DNA of 32,455 nt from CAZLWA01 sp964563165 (GTDB lineage Bacteria; CLD3; SB21), in the NCBI GenBank assembly GCA_964563165.1, contig CAZLWA010000095.1, forward strand, positions 1 through 32,455. The letters run 5' to 3'. Shown in pieces: positions 1 through 8,893 of this stretch. Each line of letters begins with the position of its first letter. Position 1 is the stretch's first letter. The notes below the pieces were generated by a model, which was not told the DNA's origin, made no database searches, and was given only the letters and a program-made list of their open reading frames with translations. The translations under genes were made by a program, and so were the position numbers.

Positions 1-502
1 TTGAACTGTTTTTACCCAAAGGCGCGTGAATTTCTTCGGAAGCCGTTTCGGGAAAATCTCTGTTCCTTTTAAATCGTCCTACCAATTCAATGCGTTCCAC
101 ACAATCTAATTTCGCCAGCTCATCTATTTGTTCCAATGACGCATGCCCGCTCGCCGCATTCAGCCAGCTTGATACGTTCCGGGCCCCGAATCCTTTATCA
201 GCAAGCACCTGCAGGTACTCGGAATTGACCGGAAAATCTCTTTCATCCATTACAGAATTCACTTTTGCGCGCCGCTTCAAAGCCTTTTCCGATAAGCGTC
301 CGCGCGCCGACACATAATTTACCCACGCAGAGCTTCCCTTGTCTTTGAAATAGATCCACACCAATTCGCTCGTTGGTCCGCCTTGCTCCTGCAATCGTTT
401 TTCCAGGCGCGGGCCGAGTTTGTTCCGGTTGGTATCCGAAGCTGCCAGAAATATGGCCATGAGAAGTAAGATCAGTAAAATAATTTGATAATTGATTTTC
501 AT
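1..502 (-). CDS. S8 (subtilisin-like) serine protease, N-terminal part, truncated by window edge
   Basis: An open frame starts at ATG 502 and runs off the left edge without a stop, giving 167 codons. It begins with a hydrophobic signal segment (KINYQIILLILLLMAIFLAA). It then shows the propeptide pattern of secreted S8 peptidases of FCB bacteria: VWIYFKDKG near residue 45, LSEKALKRRAKV near 69, RDFPVNSEYLQVL near 88, NVSSWLNAASG near 110, and an ERIELVGRF segment near 145 that normally precedes the catalytic domain. The Asp/His/Ser catalytic core would lie outside the window. It is probably exported and self-processing. The start is preceded by a G-rich stretch (GGGTGGG) that may act as ribosome binding site. 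The family call rests on recalled propeptide wording, because no catalytic residue is visible. Confidence 0.72.
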   Translation of the reverse strand, partial: MKINYQIILLILLLMAIFLAASDTNRNKLGPRLEKRLQEQGGPTSELVWIYFKDKGSSAWVNYVSARGRLSEKALKRRAKVNSVMDERDFPVNSEYLQVLADKGFGARNVSSWLNAASGHASLEQIDELAKLDCVERIELVGRFKRNRDFPETASEEIHAPLGKNSS

Positions 503-582
503 ATTGCTTACCCACCCCTGACCCCTTCCTTCGCAAGGCTCAGGACAAGCTCTTGAAAAGGAGGAGATTGATTGTTTATTTA

Positions 583-652
583 GAACCTTGAAGGTTCTGT
601 TTATGAGAAATCTCGAGTCTTTCGCTCATTGAAAGGAACCTTCAAAGTTCAA
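583..652. repeat. Nested palindromic repeat, copy 1 (GAACCTTGAAGGTTC core)
   Basis: The near-perfect palindrome GAACCTTGAAGGTTC lies at 583-597. A second, slightly diverged arm GGAACCTTCAAAGTTC lies at 635-650. The two arms are inverted relative to each other and the symmetry continues inward (TATGAG at 602-607 against CTCATT at 625-630). The unit can therefore fold either as two small hairpins or as one long one. A closely related unit occurs at 22971-23042. It follows the ligA stop on the minus strand and could serve as a transcript end. Confidence 0.7.
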
Positions 653-675
653 TCCTAAATTACCAAGCACATTAT

Positions 676-2685
676 TTAATTATTGATCATTTTCAAAAAT
701 TCACGTTCATCCATCACGCGCACTCCCAGTTCCTTCGCTTTATCCAATTTGGATCCGGCTTCCTCGCCGGCCAGAACAAAATCGGTTTTCTTGCTGACGC
801 TGGCTGAAACCTTTCCGCCGCGCGCTTCGATCTTTTTCTTTGCATCGTCCCTCGAGTAGGCGGTCAGGCTTCCGGTGAGAACAAACGTCTTTCCGTCAAA
901 AATCTGGTCAACATCCGGCTCGGGCGAGCCCGTCATTTTCGTATTGACTCCCGCGCGAATGAGTTTGTCGATCACGTTCCTGTTTTGTTTATTCCCGAAA
1001 AAATGAACGACGCTCTTCGCCGTGCGTTCACCGATCCCACCCACCCGCAGCAGGTCATCTTCGCCGGCGTTCATCACGCGGTCCAGCGTTTTGAAATGTT
1101 TCGCCAGATCTTTGGCGCTCTCCTCGCCGACAAACCGGATGCCCAGCGCGTAAATCAATTTCTCCAACGACTGATGTCTGCTTTTGTCGATCCCTTCGAG
1201 CAAGTTGGAGACGCTCTTGGCGCCCATGCGCTCCAACGCAACGAGCCGCTCGGCCTGTAAGGAATACAAATCTCCACAATCTCTGATCAAATGGCTGTCC
1301 ACCAATTGCGCCACGACCGCTTCGCCCAGATTCTCGATATCCATCGCGTCGCGCGAACAATAATGTTCGATGCGTTTCTTCACCTGCGCATCGCAGGCAA
1401 TATTCTCGCACCGCCACGCCGATTCGCCCTCGGGCTTAACGATGGCCTCTTTACATACCGGGCACTGCTTGGGATAATTAAATTTCCTTGCCGATGCCGG
1501 CCGCTTTTCCAAAACCACTTCAGAGATCTTTGGAATCACGTCGCCGCCCTTTTCGATAATGACCGTATCCCCGATCCGTACGCCTTTTTCGGAAATAAAA
1601 TCTTCGTTGTGCAGTGTCACGCGGCTAATGGTCGAACCCGCTAGAAACACCGGCTCCAATTCCGCAACCGGGCTCACGATACCCGTGCGTCCGACCTGAA
1701 GAACGATATCTTTGACCCGCGTGGTAGCCTGCCGCGCCTTGAATTTATACGCTATGGCCCAGCGGGGAGATTTCGCGGTAGATCCTAAAATTTCCTGCTG
1801 TCGGAAGAGGTTGACTTTGATCACGACGCCGTCGATGTCGAACGGAAGCGACTCGCGCTTCGTGTCCCAGTCATTGCAGAATTCAAATACCTCGGAAATA
1901 TCCCTGCATACACGAACCGCCTTCATCACCGGAAACTTCAATTGTTCCAGTGTCTTTAAACTTTGCTCATGCGACTGAACGGCCTTCTTTCCGCTGAGTT
2001 CACGAAGATAATACGAAAAAAACTTCAACGGACGCAAAGCCACTTCTTTCGGGTCCATGATCTTCAGCGTTCCCGCCGAAGAATTGCGGGGATTGGCAAA
2101 TACCGCTTCACCGGATTCCGCCCGCTTGGCATTCATCTTAATAAAATCGTCTCGATACATCAGGACTTCTCCCCGCACTTCGAGCGCATTCTGATTCTCA
2201 ATGCGCAAAGGAATGGAGCGGATCGTTTTTAAGTTGGGCGTAACCTCTTCGCCTTTTTCGCCGTCGCCGCGCGTGACGCCGCGCACCAGATAACCCTTTT
2301 CGTAGATCAAACTCACCGCCACACCGTCAAATTTCAATTCGCATGCGTATTCGTATTTCGCGCCTTCCAATATTTCCCGGACACGGCGGTCGAAATCGGT
2401 CAATTCTTCCTCGCTGTACGTATTCGACAAACTCATCATCGGCTGCACGTGCCGGACGGTTGGAAAAGTTTTTGTCAGATCCGAGCCGACGCGCCGGGTC
2501 GGCGAATCCGGCGTCACGAGCTCCGGATGCGCGCGCTCCAGCTCGATGAGTTCTTTCATGCGCTTATCATACTGTTCATCCGAAATCACCGGTTGATTCA
2601 GTACATAATAATCATAATCGTGCTGAACGATCTGTTTACGAAGCGATTCCAATTGCCGGATCACGGAGTTTTTGTTTTCAGACAT
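676..2685 (-). CDS. ligA: NAD-dependent DNA ligase LigA
   Basis: Seals nicks in duplex DNA during replication and repair, using NAD+ to form a ligase-AMP intermediate. The length of 669 aa is normal for the family. Domain Ia with the NMN-binding pattern YxxxNxPxxSDxxYD is at residues 24-40. The adenylated lysine is K118 in KFDG. Nucleotidyltransferase motifs follow at DGVVIK (285-290) and WAIAYKF (309-315). The OB fold is around 320-390. A Zn finger is formed by C408, C411, C426 and C431. Helix-hairpin-helix repeats span about 445-585 and a BRCT domain about 590-669 (GKTFVLTGSL start). It is the last gene of a compact minus-strand run, 12 bases after the radical SAM gene. The ATG at 2685 fits the family N-terminus. 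Confidence 0.97.
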   Translation of the reverse strand: MSENKNSVIRQLESLRKQIVQHDYDYYVLNQPVISDEQYDKRMKELIELERAHPELVTPDSPTRRVGSDLTKTFPTVRHVQPMMSLSNTYSEEELTDFDRRVREILEGAKYEYACELKFDGVAVSLIYEKGYLVRGVTRGDGEKGEEVTPNLKTIRSIPLRIENQNALEVRGEVLMYRDDFIKMNAKRAESGEAVFANPRNSSAGTLKIMDPKEVALRPLKFFSYYLRELSGKKAVQSHEQSLKTLEQLKFPVMKAVRVCRDISEVFEFCNDWDTKRESLPFDIDGVVIKVNLFRQQEILGSTAKSPRWAIAYKFKARQATTRVKDIVLQVGRTGIVSPVAELEPVFLAGSTISRVTLHNEDFISEKGVRIGDTVIIEKGGDVIPKISEVVLEKRPASARKFNYPKQCPVCKEAIVKPEGESAWRCENIACDAQVKKRIEHYCSRDAMDIENLGEAVVAQLVDSHLIRDCGDLYSLQAERLVALERMGAKSVSNLLEGIDKSRHQSLEKLIYALGIRFVGEESAKDLAKHFKTLDRVMNAGEDDLLRVGGIGERTAKSVVHFFGNKQNRNVIDKLIRAGVNTKMTGSPEPDVDQIFDGKTFVLTGSLTAYSRDDAKKKIEARGGKVSASVSKKTDFVLAGEEAGSKLDKAKELGVRVMDEREFLKMINN

Positions 2686-2697
2686 ACCAGGATATCA

Positions 2698-4146
2698 TTA
2701 TGGAGCGAACATGTTTTTCATCATGCGCATACCATACCGGGCATACTGCGCCAGTTCTTGCGGGGAACGCACTTTGGACAGAGTTTTCAATACGTATTTG
2801 GGAGAAAAATAAAGGGACCGAAGGCCTTGGTTACGATACGCCAAAATCTCTTCCCGCGAAAGCGTCAGCGTGCCCATCGTCGGATCGCTGAAATAATTCC
2901 GTCCGAGCACGTCCCGTGTAAGCAGGCCCAGTCCGCGCGCCGTCGCGTGCAGTTCCGTTCCTTCATACGGCGTCGCCAGGTGGATTTCCGAAAAGTCACA
3001 GTCTAATTTTTTTGCAAATCGCAGCGTTTTTTCAACCGTTTCTTTCGTATCCCACGGCAAGCCGATCATGAAAAAACCGTAGAGCTGCAGCCCGGCTTTC
3101 TTGACGAGTGATACAGCCCGGTACGCATCGGCCACCGCGGCGTCCTTTTTCATTTTGCTCAAGATCGCATCATCGCCGCTTTCGAATCCAAACGCCACCA
3201 GCCAGCATCCGGCTTTTTTCATCCACCTCAGCCGCTCTTCATCCACCGTGTCCACGCGGCTGTTTGCCACCCACGCGATGTCCAGTTTCCGCGTGAGAAT
3301 TTCCTGGCACAACTCGATCACAAACTTCCTGTTGATCGTGAACGTATCCGCTTTAAAAAAGAAATTACGAATGCCGTAACGGCTCACACATTCTTCGAGT
3401 TCGTCCGCGATATTGGCTGCCGAGCGGGAACGCACCAGAGATCCCGAGATTGCCGGCGTCAGGCAAAACACGCAGTTCGACGGGCAGCCGCGCGCGGTTT
3501 GGATCGTCGCCTGCGGCTCGCCGGTATCGGGCCGCACGTAGAGATTATTTTTTAAGAGGTCCCTCGCCGGAAACGGGATCGCATCCAGATCGGTTTCAAA
3601 CGCTTTGGCTTCATTGCGGATCCATTTCCCCGCAGTGCTTCTGTAAAGTATTCCGGAAATTTCCGGTAATGGCGCCGCACTCGATAATCCCTCCATCAGA
3701 TCATTGATGATTGTTTCCGCCTCCCCCGTTATCGCATAATCCATCACGTTAAATTCCGGTTTTTGGAACAAAGATACGTCTGAAGCGAAAAACAGCGCCC
3801 CTTTGGCGACGGTTATCATTTCCGGATCGATGCGTTTAGCAATTCGAAACGCCCGCAGATCTTCCAGAACGGTTGCGTTCGTTATGCTCATCAGCAGCAC
3901 GTCCGGGCGAATCTGCTTCAGATCGCTTTCAAAATTTTGCCAGGATAGATGTTCGGCCGGATAATCTTTAATAAGCGGATCGATACCGATCCTCCGAAGC
4001 ATCGCCGCAGCATAAGCTAAATCGTTCGGCGCTCGCAGGGACACCGCGGATGACGCTTCGATATTTGCCTGGCAGCGATCCTCGCCCCGCTGGTACAGCG
4101 GTCCGGGAGGATTGATGAGAAGAGCTTTTCGTAATTCGTTTTTCAA
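2698..4146 (-). CDS. B12-binding-domain radical SAM protein, specific reaction unknown
   Basis: 482 aa. The N-terminal Rossmann-like region (about 5-155: ALLINPPGP, LAYAAAMLRRIGI, IRPDVLLMSITNAT) matches the cobalamin-binding domain of BchE/HpnJ-type radical SAM enzymes. The radical SAM core begins near 212 with the cluster motif C221-x3-C225-x2-C228. It contains the usual FKADTFT, VDTVDEERLRWMKKAGC and ESGDD strand motifs, and ends near 400 before a helical tail. Family members use a 4Fe-4S cluster, S-adenosylmethionine and often cobalamin for methylations, ring closures or rearrangements. The usual GGxHxT element of the B12 domain reads KGALFFAS here, so genuine cobalamin binding is uncertain. 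It lies 10 bases after a UbiA-type membrane prenyltransferase, which suggests a lipid-linked or isoprenoid substrate, but that is inference. Confidence 0.85.
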   Translation of the reverse strand: MKNELRKALLINPPGPLYQRGEDRCQANIEASSAVSLRAPNDLAYAAAMLRRIGIDPLIKDYPAEHLSWQNFESDLKQIRPDVLLMSITNATVLEDLRAFRIAKRIDPEMITVAKGALFFASDVSLFQKPEFNVMDYAITGEAETIINDLMEGLSSAAPLPEISGILYRSTAGKWIRNEAKAFETDLDAIPFPARDLLKNNLYVRPDTGEPQATIQTARGCPSNCVFCLTPAISGSLVRSRSAANIADELEECVSRYGIRNFFFKADTFTINRKFVIELCQEILTRKLDIAWVANSRVDTVDEERLRWMKKAGCWLVAFGFESGDDAILSKMKKDAAVADAYRAVSLVKKAGLQLYGFFMIGLPWDTKETVEKTLRFAKKLDCDFSEIHLATPYEGTELHATARGLGLLTRDVLGRNYFSDPTMGTLTLSREEILAYRNQGLRSLYFSPKYVLKTLSKVRSPQELAQYARYGMRMMKNMFAP

Positions 4147-4156
4147 TGCTTACCCG

Positions 4157-5089
4157 TCACGTCGCGTGAATATAATAAATTTCAATGATGCATAATCCGA
4201 CCCAGATCGCTACCGACAACAAGATCGGCTTATCGGAAAGAATCAGCTGCGTGTGATCCAATCGTTCTTCGCTCCGATGAATCAACAACAGGTACCGGAT
4301 AACGCCGTAAAATACCGGCAGAATGCTCACGAGGAGCGCGATGCCGATCTGCCAATTGCCCCGCGACAGCACGTAAAAAGTGTACGAACTGAGCACCGAC
4401 CCGGCCGACAGCAGAATGAGGAGATCCAGCAGATACGGCGAATACCCGCGCGTGAATTGAATCGAAGAACCGTCGAACATAATTTCATACCGCCGTTTGC
4501 TGAACGCAATGAGCGTGGCCAGGAAAAATGTGCATATAAGCACCCAGTTGGAGATATCAAAACTCAGACAATAAAAACCCGCCAGCACCCTAAAAACAAA
4601 ACCCACGCCGATAATCAGAACATCCAGGATCACTATTTTTTTCAAATGGATCGAATATAAAATATTCACGGCAACATAGGCCGATGCGATGCCGCCGAAT
4701 TTCGTATCCATCTCAAAAGCCATGATAAGGGCCACGGCGCCGAGAAAAATCGAAAACGCCAGCGCCTGTTTCACGGAAACCAATCCGCAGGTGATGGGGC
4801 GCATGTATTTGGACGGATGCTTGGCGTCTTCTTCGCGATCGCAAATATCGTTGGCTAAATAGATTGCGCTGGAGATCAAACAAAAAATGCCGAAGGCAAA
4901 ACACACGGTGAGCACGGAATCCGCTTGAAAAAGCTGACGGGAGAAGATCAGCGCCGTGAGCACAAAGACATTCTTCACCCAATGCAGCGGGCGCATCGCC
5001 GCAAGCAAATAGCCGGTCTGCTGCAGGAACGTCAACGGCCGTTGGTTTTCTTGCACTGAGGGAACACTCTTTTCGACGGTGATGGGCAT
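4157..5089 (-). CDS. UbiA-family prenyltransferase, decaprenyl-phosphate phosphoribosyltransferase-like
   Basis: 310 aa integral membrane protein with about eight or nine hydrophobic segments. The first Asp-rich motif N80-D81-x2-D84-x3-D88 (NDICDREED) binds the Mg-diphosphate. The entry signature MRPLHWVKNVFVLTALIFS (32-50) and the later KRRYEIMFD element are typical of the branch annotated as decaprenyl-phosphate 5-phosphoribosyltransferase, which moves phosphoribose from PRPP to a polyprenyl phosphate. UbiA homologues that prenylate aromatic rings usually differ at these points, but the exact acceptor cannot be settled here. It sits 8 bases after the methyltransferase gene and 10 bases before the radical SAM gene, so co-transcription is likely. 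No DprE1/DprE2 partners are seen in the window. Confidence 0.85.
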   Translation of the reverse strand: MPITVEKSVPSVQENQRPLTFLQQTGYLLAAMRPLHWVKNVFVLTALIFSRQLFQADSVLTVCFAFGIFCLISSAIYLANDICDREEDAKHPSKYMRPITCGLVSVKQALAFSIFLGAVALIMAFEMDTKFGGIASAYVAVNILYSIHLKKIVILDVLIIGVGFVFRVLAGFYCLSFDISNWVLICTFFLATLIAFSKRRYEIMFDGSSIQFTRGYSPYLLDLLILLSAGSVLSSYTFYVLSRGNWQIGIALLVSILPVFYGVIRYLLLIHRSEERLDHTQLILSDKPILLSVAIWVGLCIIEIYYIHAT

Positions 5090-5097
5090 AGTGTATT

Positions 5098-6942
5098 TTA
5101 CAAAACTTCCAGTAAATCGAACGCCATTTCAAATTTATTAAACGGCGGCATGACGTAGACCCCGTCCACCAGATGTCTTGCCTCTTTCAGGAATTCCTTC
5201 GCAATACGCACGCCTTCTTCCTGTCCCCGCTCGCCTGCACGCGTCATGCGATCGCGGATGCTTTCAGGAATCGTGATATCGGGAATTTCATAATGCATGA
5301 AGTTGGCGTGCTTGGCATTTTTCAATGGCAGAATTCCCACCAGCACCGGGATCTTCCCCTTATATTTTTTCGAGAATTCTTCCAACGGTTTGAGATCATA
5401 AAGTACTTGCGACATCGCGAAGTCGGCCCCGGCGGCAATTTTCTGATCGTACCGGTCGTATTCACGCGCGGTGTCCACTGCCGTAGGATTGATGGCGCAC
5501 GCGCGGTAAAAATTAGTCTTCGAACCGATGGATTTATTGGCAAGGTCTATTCCCTGGTTCAAATTGGAAATTAATTTGATCAGTCCGATGGAATCCACAT
5601 CAAACACGCCGGTCGCATTCGGATAGTCCCCAACTACGGGAGGATCGCCCGTGACGCTTAATATCGTGCGGATCTGCATCACATGCGCGCTCATCAGTTC
5701 CGACTGCATGGCGAGCAAATTCCGGTCGCGGCATGAAAAATGTAAAATCGTTTCGATATGCACGTTCTGTTTGATCAGGGAGGCCATTGCAAGCGGGGTC
5801 ATGCCGGCCTTGGCCAGCGGATTGTCCGCAATATTGATCGCATCCACTTCGTGGCGTTTACACAGAATAGCGCCTTCGATGACTTTTTCGTACTGTACGC
5901 CCCGCGGCGGATCCAGTTCCACACTGATGACAAATTTCTTGGACTTGAACTTCTCAATGAGCGTAGATCCGGAAATATTCTCGCGCGATTCCGTCTTCTG
6001 AAAAACTTCATCCGTTTCCACCATGACGGTCTTTCTGTGAATATGTTTCGGCGCCTGATCGCCGATAGCTTTTCGGATCATTTTGATATGTTCGGGGGTC
6101 GTTCCGCAGCATCCGCCGACAATACCTACGCCGGCAGCGGCGAACATTTTGGCGTATTCAGCGAAATAATCCGGCGACGCCAAATACAAATATCTCCCGC
6201 CGACATACCGCGGCAGCCCGGCATTGGGTTGTATGCAGAAATGCACGCCGTCGACGGCCGTCATTTTTTCAAGCACTTCGAACAAAACCTGCGGGCCCAC
6301 AGAGCAATTGGCTCCGACGGCATCGGCACCCAGGGATTTCAGCACGCTGGCCACTTCGACGGGCTTATTGCCCATCAGGGTCTTTCCTTCGTCATTAAAA
6401 CTCATTTGAGCGATCACGGGGATCTTCGTAACGGACCTTGCGGCCATCACCGCTTGTTTGGCCTCCTCCAGGTCCGATATCGTTTCGATCATGATCGCAT
6501 CAACGCCGCTGTCGGCCAGAACGCGTATCTGCTCGGCAAAATAATTTCTTGCTTCCTCGTGTTTGATTTTTCCGATCGGTTCGAGCGGCTTGCCGAGCGG
6601 GCCTACCGAACCCGCGACAAATATTCGCCTCCCCGACCCCGCTTGCTTCCCGGAAGCGGCTTCTTTTGCGATCCGAACGCCGGCTTCGTTGATCTCTCTC
6701 AATTTTCCTTCCAGCCCGTGATGCATAAGCCGGAAGCGGTTGCCGCCGAACGTATTGGTTTCGATAATATCGGCACCCGCGCCGATATAGACTTCATGAA
6801 TACTTTTTACCATGTCCGGCTGGGATAAATTGATCTCATCAAAGCAATGATCGAACGAAATGCCCTTCTCGTACAGCAGCGTCCCCATCGCGCCGTCACA
6901 AATCAGAATTTTTTTTTCGAGCGTTTCTAAAAAAGAATCCAT
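5098..6942 (-). CDS. Bifunctional homocysteine S-methyltransferase / 5,10-methylenetetrahydrofolate reductase (YitJ-type)
   Basis: 614 aa fusion. Residues 1 to about 295 are a homocysteine S-methyltransferase barrel with DGAMGTLL at 16-23, ETNTFGGNR at 61-69 and Zn-binding cysteines C213 (GANC) and C278/C279 (GGCCGTTP). Residues about 328-614 are a MetF-type reductase barrel beginning FVISVELDPPRG and containing the AGADFAMSQVLYD and VGILPLKN elements. The reductase half makes 5-methyl-THF. The methyltransferase half supplies methyl transfer to homocysteine, either directly or with a separate cobalamin-binding partner that is not in this window. It is a cytoplasmic methionine/one-carbon enzyme. 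It lies 52 bases downstream of uvrC and 8 bases upstream of the UbiA-type gene. Confidence 0.93.
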   Translation of the reverse strand: MDSFLETLEKKILICDGAMGTLLYEKGISFDHCFDEINLSQPDMVKSIHEVYIGAGADIIETNTFGGNRFRLMHHGLEGKLREINEAGVRIAKEAASGKQAGSGRRIFVAGSVGPLGKPLEPIGKIKHEEARNYFAEQIRVLADSGVDAIMIETISDLEEAKQAVMAARSVTKIPVIAQMSFNDEGKTLMGNKPVEVASVLKSLGADAVGANCSVGPQVLFEVLEKMTAVDGVHFCIQPNAGLPRYVGGRYLYLASPDYFAEYAKMFAAAGVGIVGGCCGTTPEHIKMIRKAIGDQAPKHIHRKTVMVETDEVFQKTESRENISGSTLIEKFKSKKFVISVELDPPRGVQYEKVIEGAILCKRHEVDAINIADNPLAKAGMTPLAMASLIKQNVHIETILHFSCRDRNLLAMQSELMSAHVMQIRTILSVTGDPPVVGDYPNATGVFDVDSIGLIKLISNLNQGIDLANKSIGSKTNFYRACAINPTAVDTAREYDRYDQKIAAGADFAMSQVLYDLKPLEEFSKKYKGKIPVLVGILPLKNAKHANFMHYEIPDITIPESIRDRMTRAGERGQEEGVRIAKEFLKEARHLVDGVYVMPPFNKFEMAFDLLEVL

Positions 6943-6994
6943 GAAAACGGGTCATCCTTCCGGGTAATCATGACAATAATAATATCCTGTCAAC

Positions 6995-8872
6995 CTACTC
7001 TTTTTCTTCCTCATTTTCAATATCCTGTTCAACAAAATGATCATAGATTTTTTTTGCGAGTTCTTTGGAGATACCGGCGACCGACTCGATCTCTTCCGCA
7101 GTTGCTTCGGACAATTTTCTCACGGAGCCGAAATGCGTTAAAAGTAGATTCCGGCGTTTCTCCCCGATTCCTTTCAACGCGTCCACTTCCGATACGATCG
7201 TTCGTTTGTTCCGCCGGTCGCGGTGAAACGTGACTGCAAACCGGTGCGCTTCATTGCGCACGTGCTGCAACAGCTTGATGGAAGAGGAAGTTTTCGGGAT
7301 CATGATTGCGTCGGCAATTTCCGGGATAAAAATTTCTTCCATCCTTTTGGCGAGCCCTATCACCGGCTGGCCTTCCGAACCGGCTTTCGAAACCCGGATG
7401 CCCAGGCCTTCCAGCGCGCTGACGGCCGCCGACAATTGGCCTTTGCCGCCGTCCACCACGATGAGATCCGGAAAATCCAAACTCTCGTCGAGGACCCGCA
7501 AATACCGGCGTGATACGACTTCGTGCATACTGGCAAAATCATCGGGACCGATGACGGTCTTGATCTTGAACTTTCGATATTCGCTCTTTTTGGGCTTTCC
7601 GTCAACAAACACGACCATAGAGGCGACGGGATCGCTGCCCTGGATATTGGAATTATCGAAACATTCAATGCGCCCGGGGACTCTATTCAAATTCAAATCG
7701 CGCTGCAGGCTCAAAAGAATTCTTGGAACGAACGCTTCCAGCGCTTTCAGTTTTTGCAATTTCAATTCGTCCAACAGCAGCCGCGCATTGCGCTCGCCCA
7801 TTTCAACCAGTTTGTGTTTCTCGCCGATCTTCGGAATGACGAACCGGGCGTCCTTTTCCGATTCCTTACGAATCCATGCCAGCAAAGCTTCCGTGCCGAT
7901 CGGTTCGAAGGGGAGATATATCTCCTTCGGAATAAACTCGGCCTGCAGGTAATAGGTCCTTAAGAAATGCTCTAGGACCTCTTCCCGCGTTTTATCGCCC
8001 ACGTGGTGGAAGTAAAAATGCTGGCGCCCTATCATTTTGCCGTCCCGGATCTTGAATACCACGCCGCAGGCCTGATCTGCCTCGGTTGCCATCGCCGTAA
8101 TGTCTTTGTCCGAGAGATCCTGAAAAACGATTTTTTGGCTGGCGGTATAATTTTCAATGGCCCGGATACGGTCACGGATTTTTGCCGCCTCTTCAAAATT
8201 AGTTTCCGCCGCCATACGGTCCATCTCACGATGAAGTTGTGTCAGCAGCTCGTGCGTCTTGCCGGTCAGGAAACGCGTCATCTGTTCAACGGTCTTTTGA
8301 TAGGAATCGGCCGTTACCAGGCCCTGACAGGGGCCTTCACATTTATGGATATGGTAATCCAGGCACAATTTGATTTTTTTCGATGCAATCGCTTCTTCGG
8401 TGAACGCATGCGTGCAACTGCGAATCGGGAAAATACGATGCAGTGTTTTCAGGACCTGGCGCAGGTTTTTCACGTCGGTATACGGGCCAAAAAATCTTCC
8501 GCCGGATTTTTCTTTCTCGCGTGTCACATATACGCGCGGAAAAAGTTCTTGCGTGACTTTGATATACGGAAAGCTCTTGTCGTCTTTGAGTTCGATATTG
8601 TAGCGTGGACGGAATTGCTTGACCAGATTATCTTCCAGGATCAAAGCCTCCACTTCCGAATCCGTTTCGATAATTTCGAGATCGTGGATCTTGGAGATCA
8701 TCGCCTGCATTCTCGGATCGTCTCGCTTGGATTCGTGAAAATATTGACGGACCCGGCTCCTCAGAGACTTCGCCTTGCCGATGTACACCACGTTCCCATC
8801 GTGATTCCTGAAGAGATAACAACCGGGCGTCTTCGGAAGATTGTCTAATTTTTGGTCGAGTGAAGTCGGCAA
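6995..8872 (-). CDS. uvrC: Excinuclease ABC subunit UvrC
   Basis: Nuclease subunit of nucleotide excision repair that makes both incisions around a lesion bound by UvrB. 625 aa, normal length. The GIY-YIG nuclease is at about 14-92 (GCYLFRNHDGNVVYIGKAKS). Four cysteines C153, C170, C178 and C182 match the Fe-S cluster spacing known in UvrC. The UVR motif contacting UvrB is at about 210-245 (TNFEEAAKIRDRI). The RNase H-like second nuclease spans about 380-540 (IECFDNSNIQGSDPVASMVVF, VVDGGKGQL). Paired HhH motifs lie near 560-615. The start is TTG at 8872: an in-frame stop lies 24 bases upstream, and the first residues match the family N-terminus (LDNLPKTPGCYLF). The short acidic C-terminal tail EQDIENEEEKE is unremarkable. 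Confidence 0.97.
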   Translation of the reverse strand: MPTSLDQKLDNLPKTPGCYLFRNHDGNVVYIGKAKSLRSRVRQYFHESKRDDPRMQAMISKIHDLEIIETDSEVEALILEDNLVKQFRPRYNIELKDDKSFPYIKVTQELFPRVYVTREKEKSGGRFFGPYTDVKNLRQVLKTLHRIFPIRSCTHAFTEEAIASKKIKLCLDYHIHKCEGPCQGLVTADSYQKTVEQMTRFLTGKTHELLTQLHREMDRMAAETNFEEAAKIRDRIRAIENYTASQKIVFQDLSDKDITAMATEADQACGVVFKIRDGKMIGRQHFYFHHVGDKTREEVLEHFLRTYYLQAEFIPKEIYLPFEPIGTEALLAWIRKESEKDARFVIPKIGEKHKLVEMGERNARLLLDELKLQKLKALEAFVPRILLSLQRDLNLNRVPGRIECFDNSNIQGSDPVASMVVFVDGKPKKSEYRKFKIKTVIGPDDFASMHEVVSRRYLRVLDESLDFPDLIVVDGGKGQLSAAVSALEGLGIRVSKAGSEGQPVIGLAKRMEEIFIPEIADAIMIPKTSSSIKLLQHVRNEAHRFAVTFHRDRRNKRTIVSEVDALKGIGEKRRNLLLTHFGSVRKLSEATAEEIESVAGISKELAKKIYDHFVEQDIENEEEKE

Positions 8873-8893
8873 GCGTGAGTCTTTCTTTTTTTC

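Noticed and set aside
527..575. Stretch resembling the dispersed TTCG(C)AAGGCTCAGGACAAGC repeat seen in many genomes
   Set aside because: Only one occurrence in the window and I cannot count copies elsewhere, so it is not listed as a repeat.
5758..6828. 356-codon plus-strand open frame
   Set aside because: It lies entirely antisense to the methyltransferase/reductase gene, whose protein has all expected motifs. The plus-strand product is rich in His, Arg and Phe and has no domain pattern.
6943..6994. Possible SAM or cobalamin riboswitch before the methionine/folate gene
   Set aside because: The gap to uvrC is only 52 bases, too short for these riboswitches, and shows no matching conserved elements.
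7230..7952. 240-codon plus-strand open frame
   Set aside because: Another antisense frame inside uvrC, Ser-rich and without recognisable structure.
8003..8848. 281-codon plus-strand open frame
   Set aside because: Antisense to uvrC, which is fully supported by domain motifs. The long frame reflects the codon usage of the real gene.
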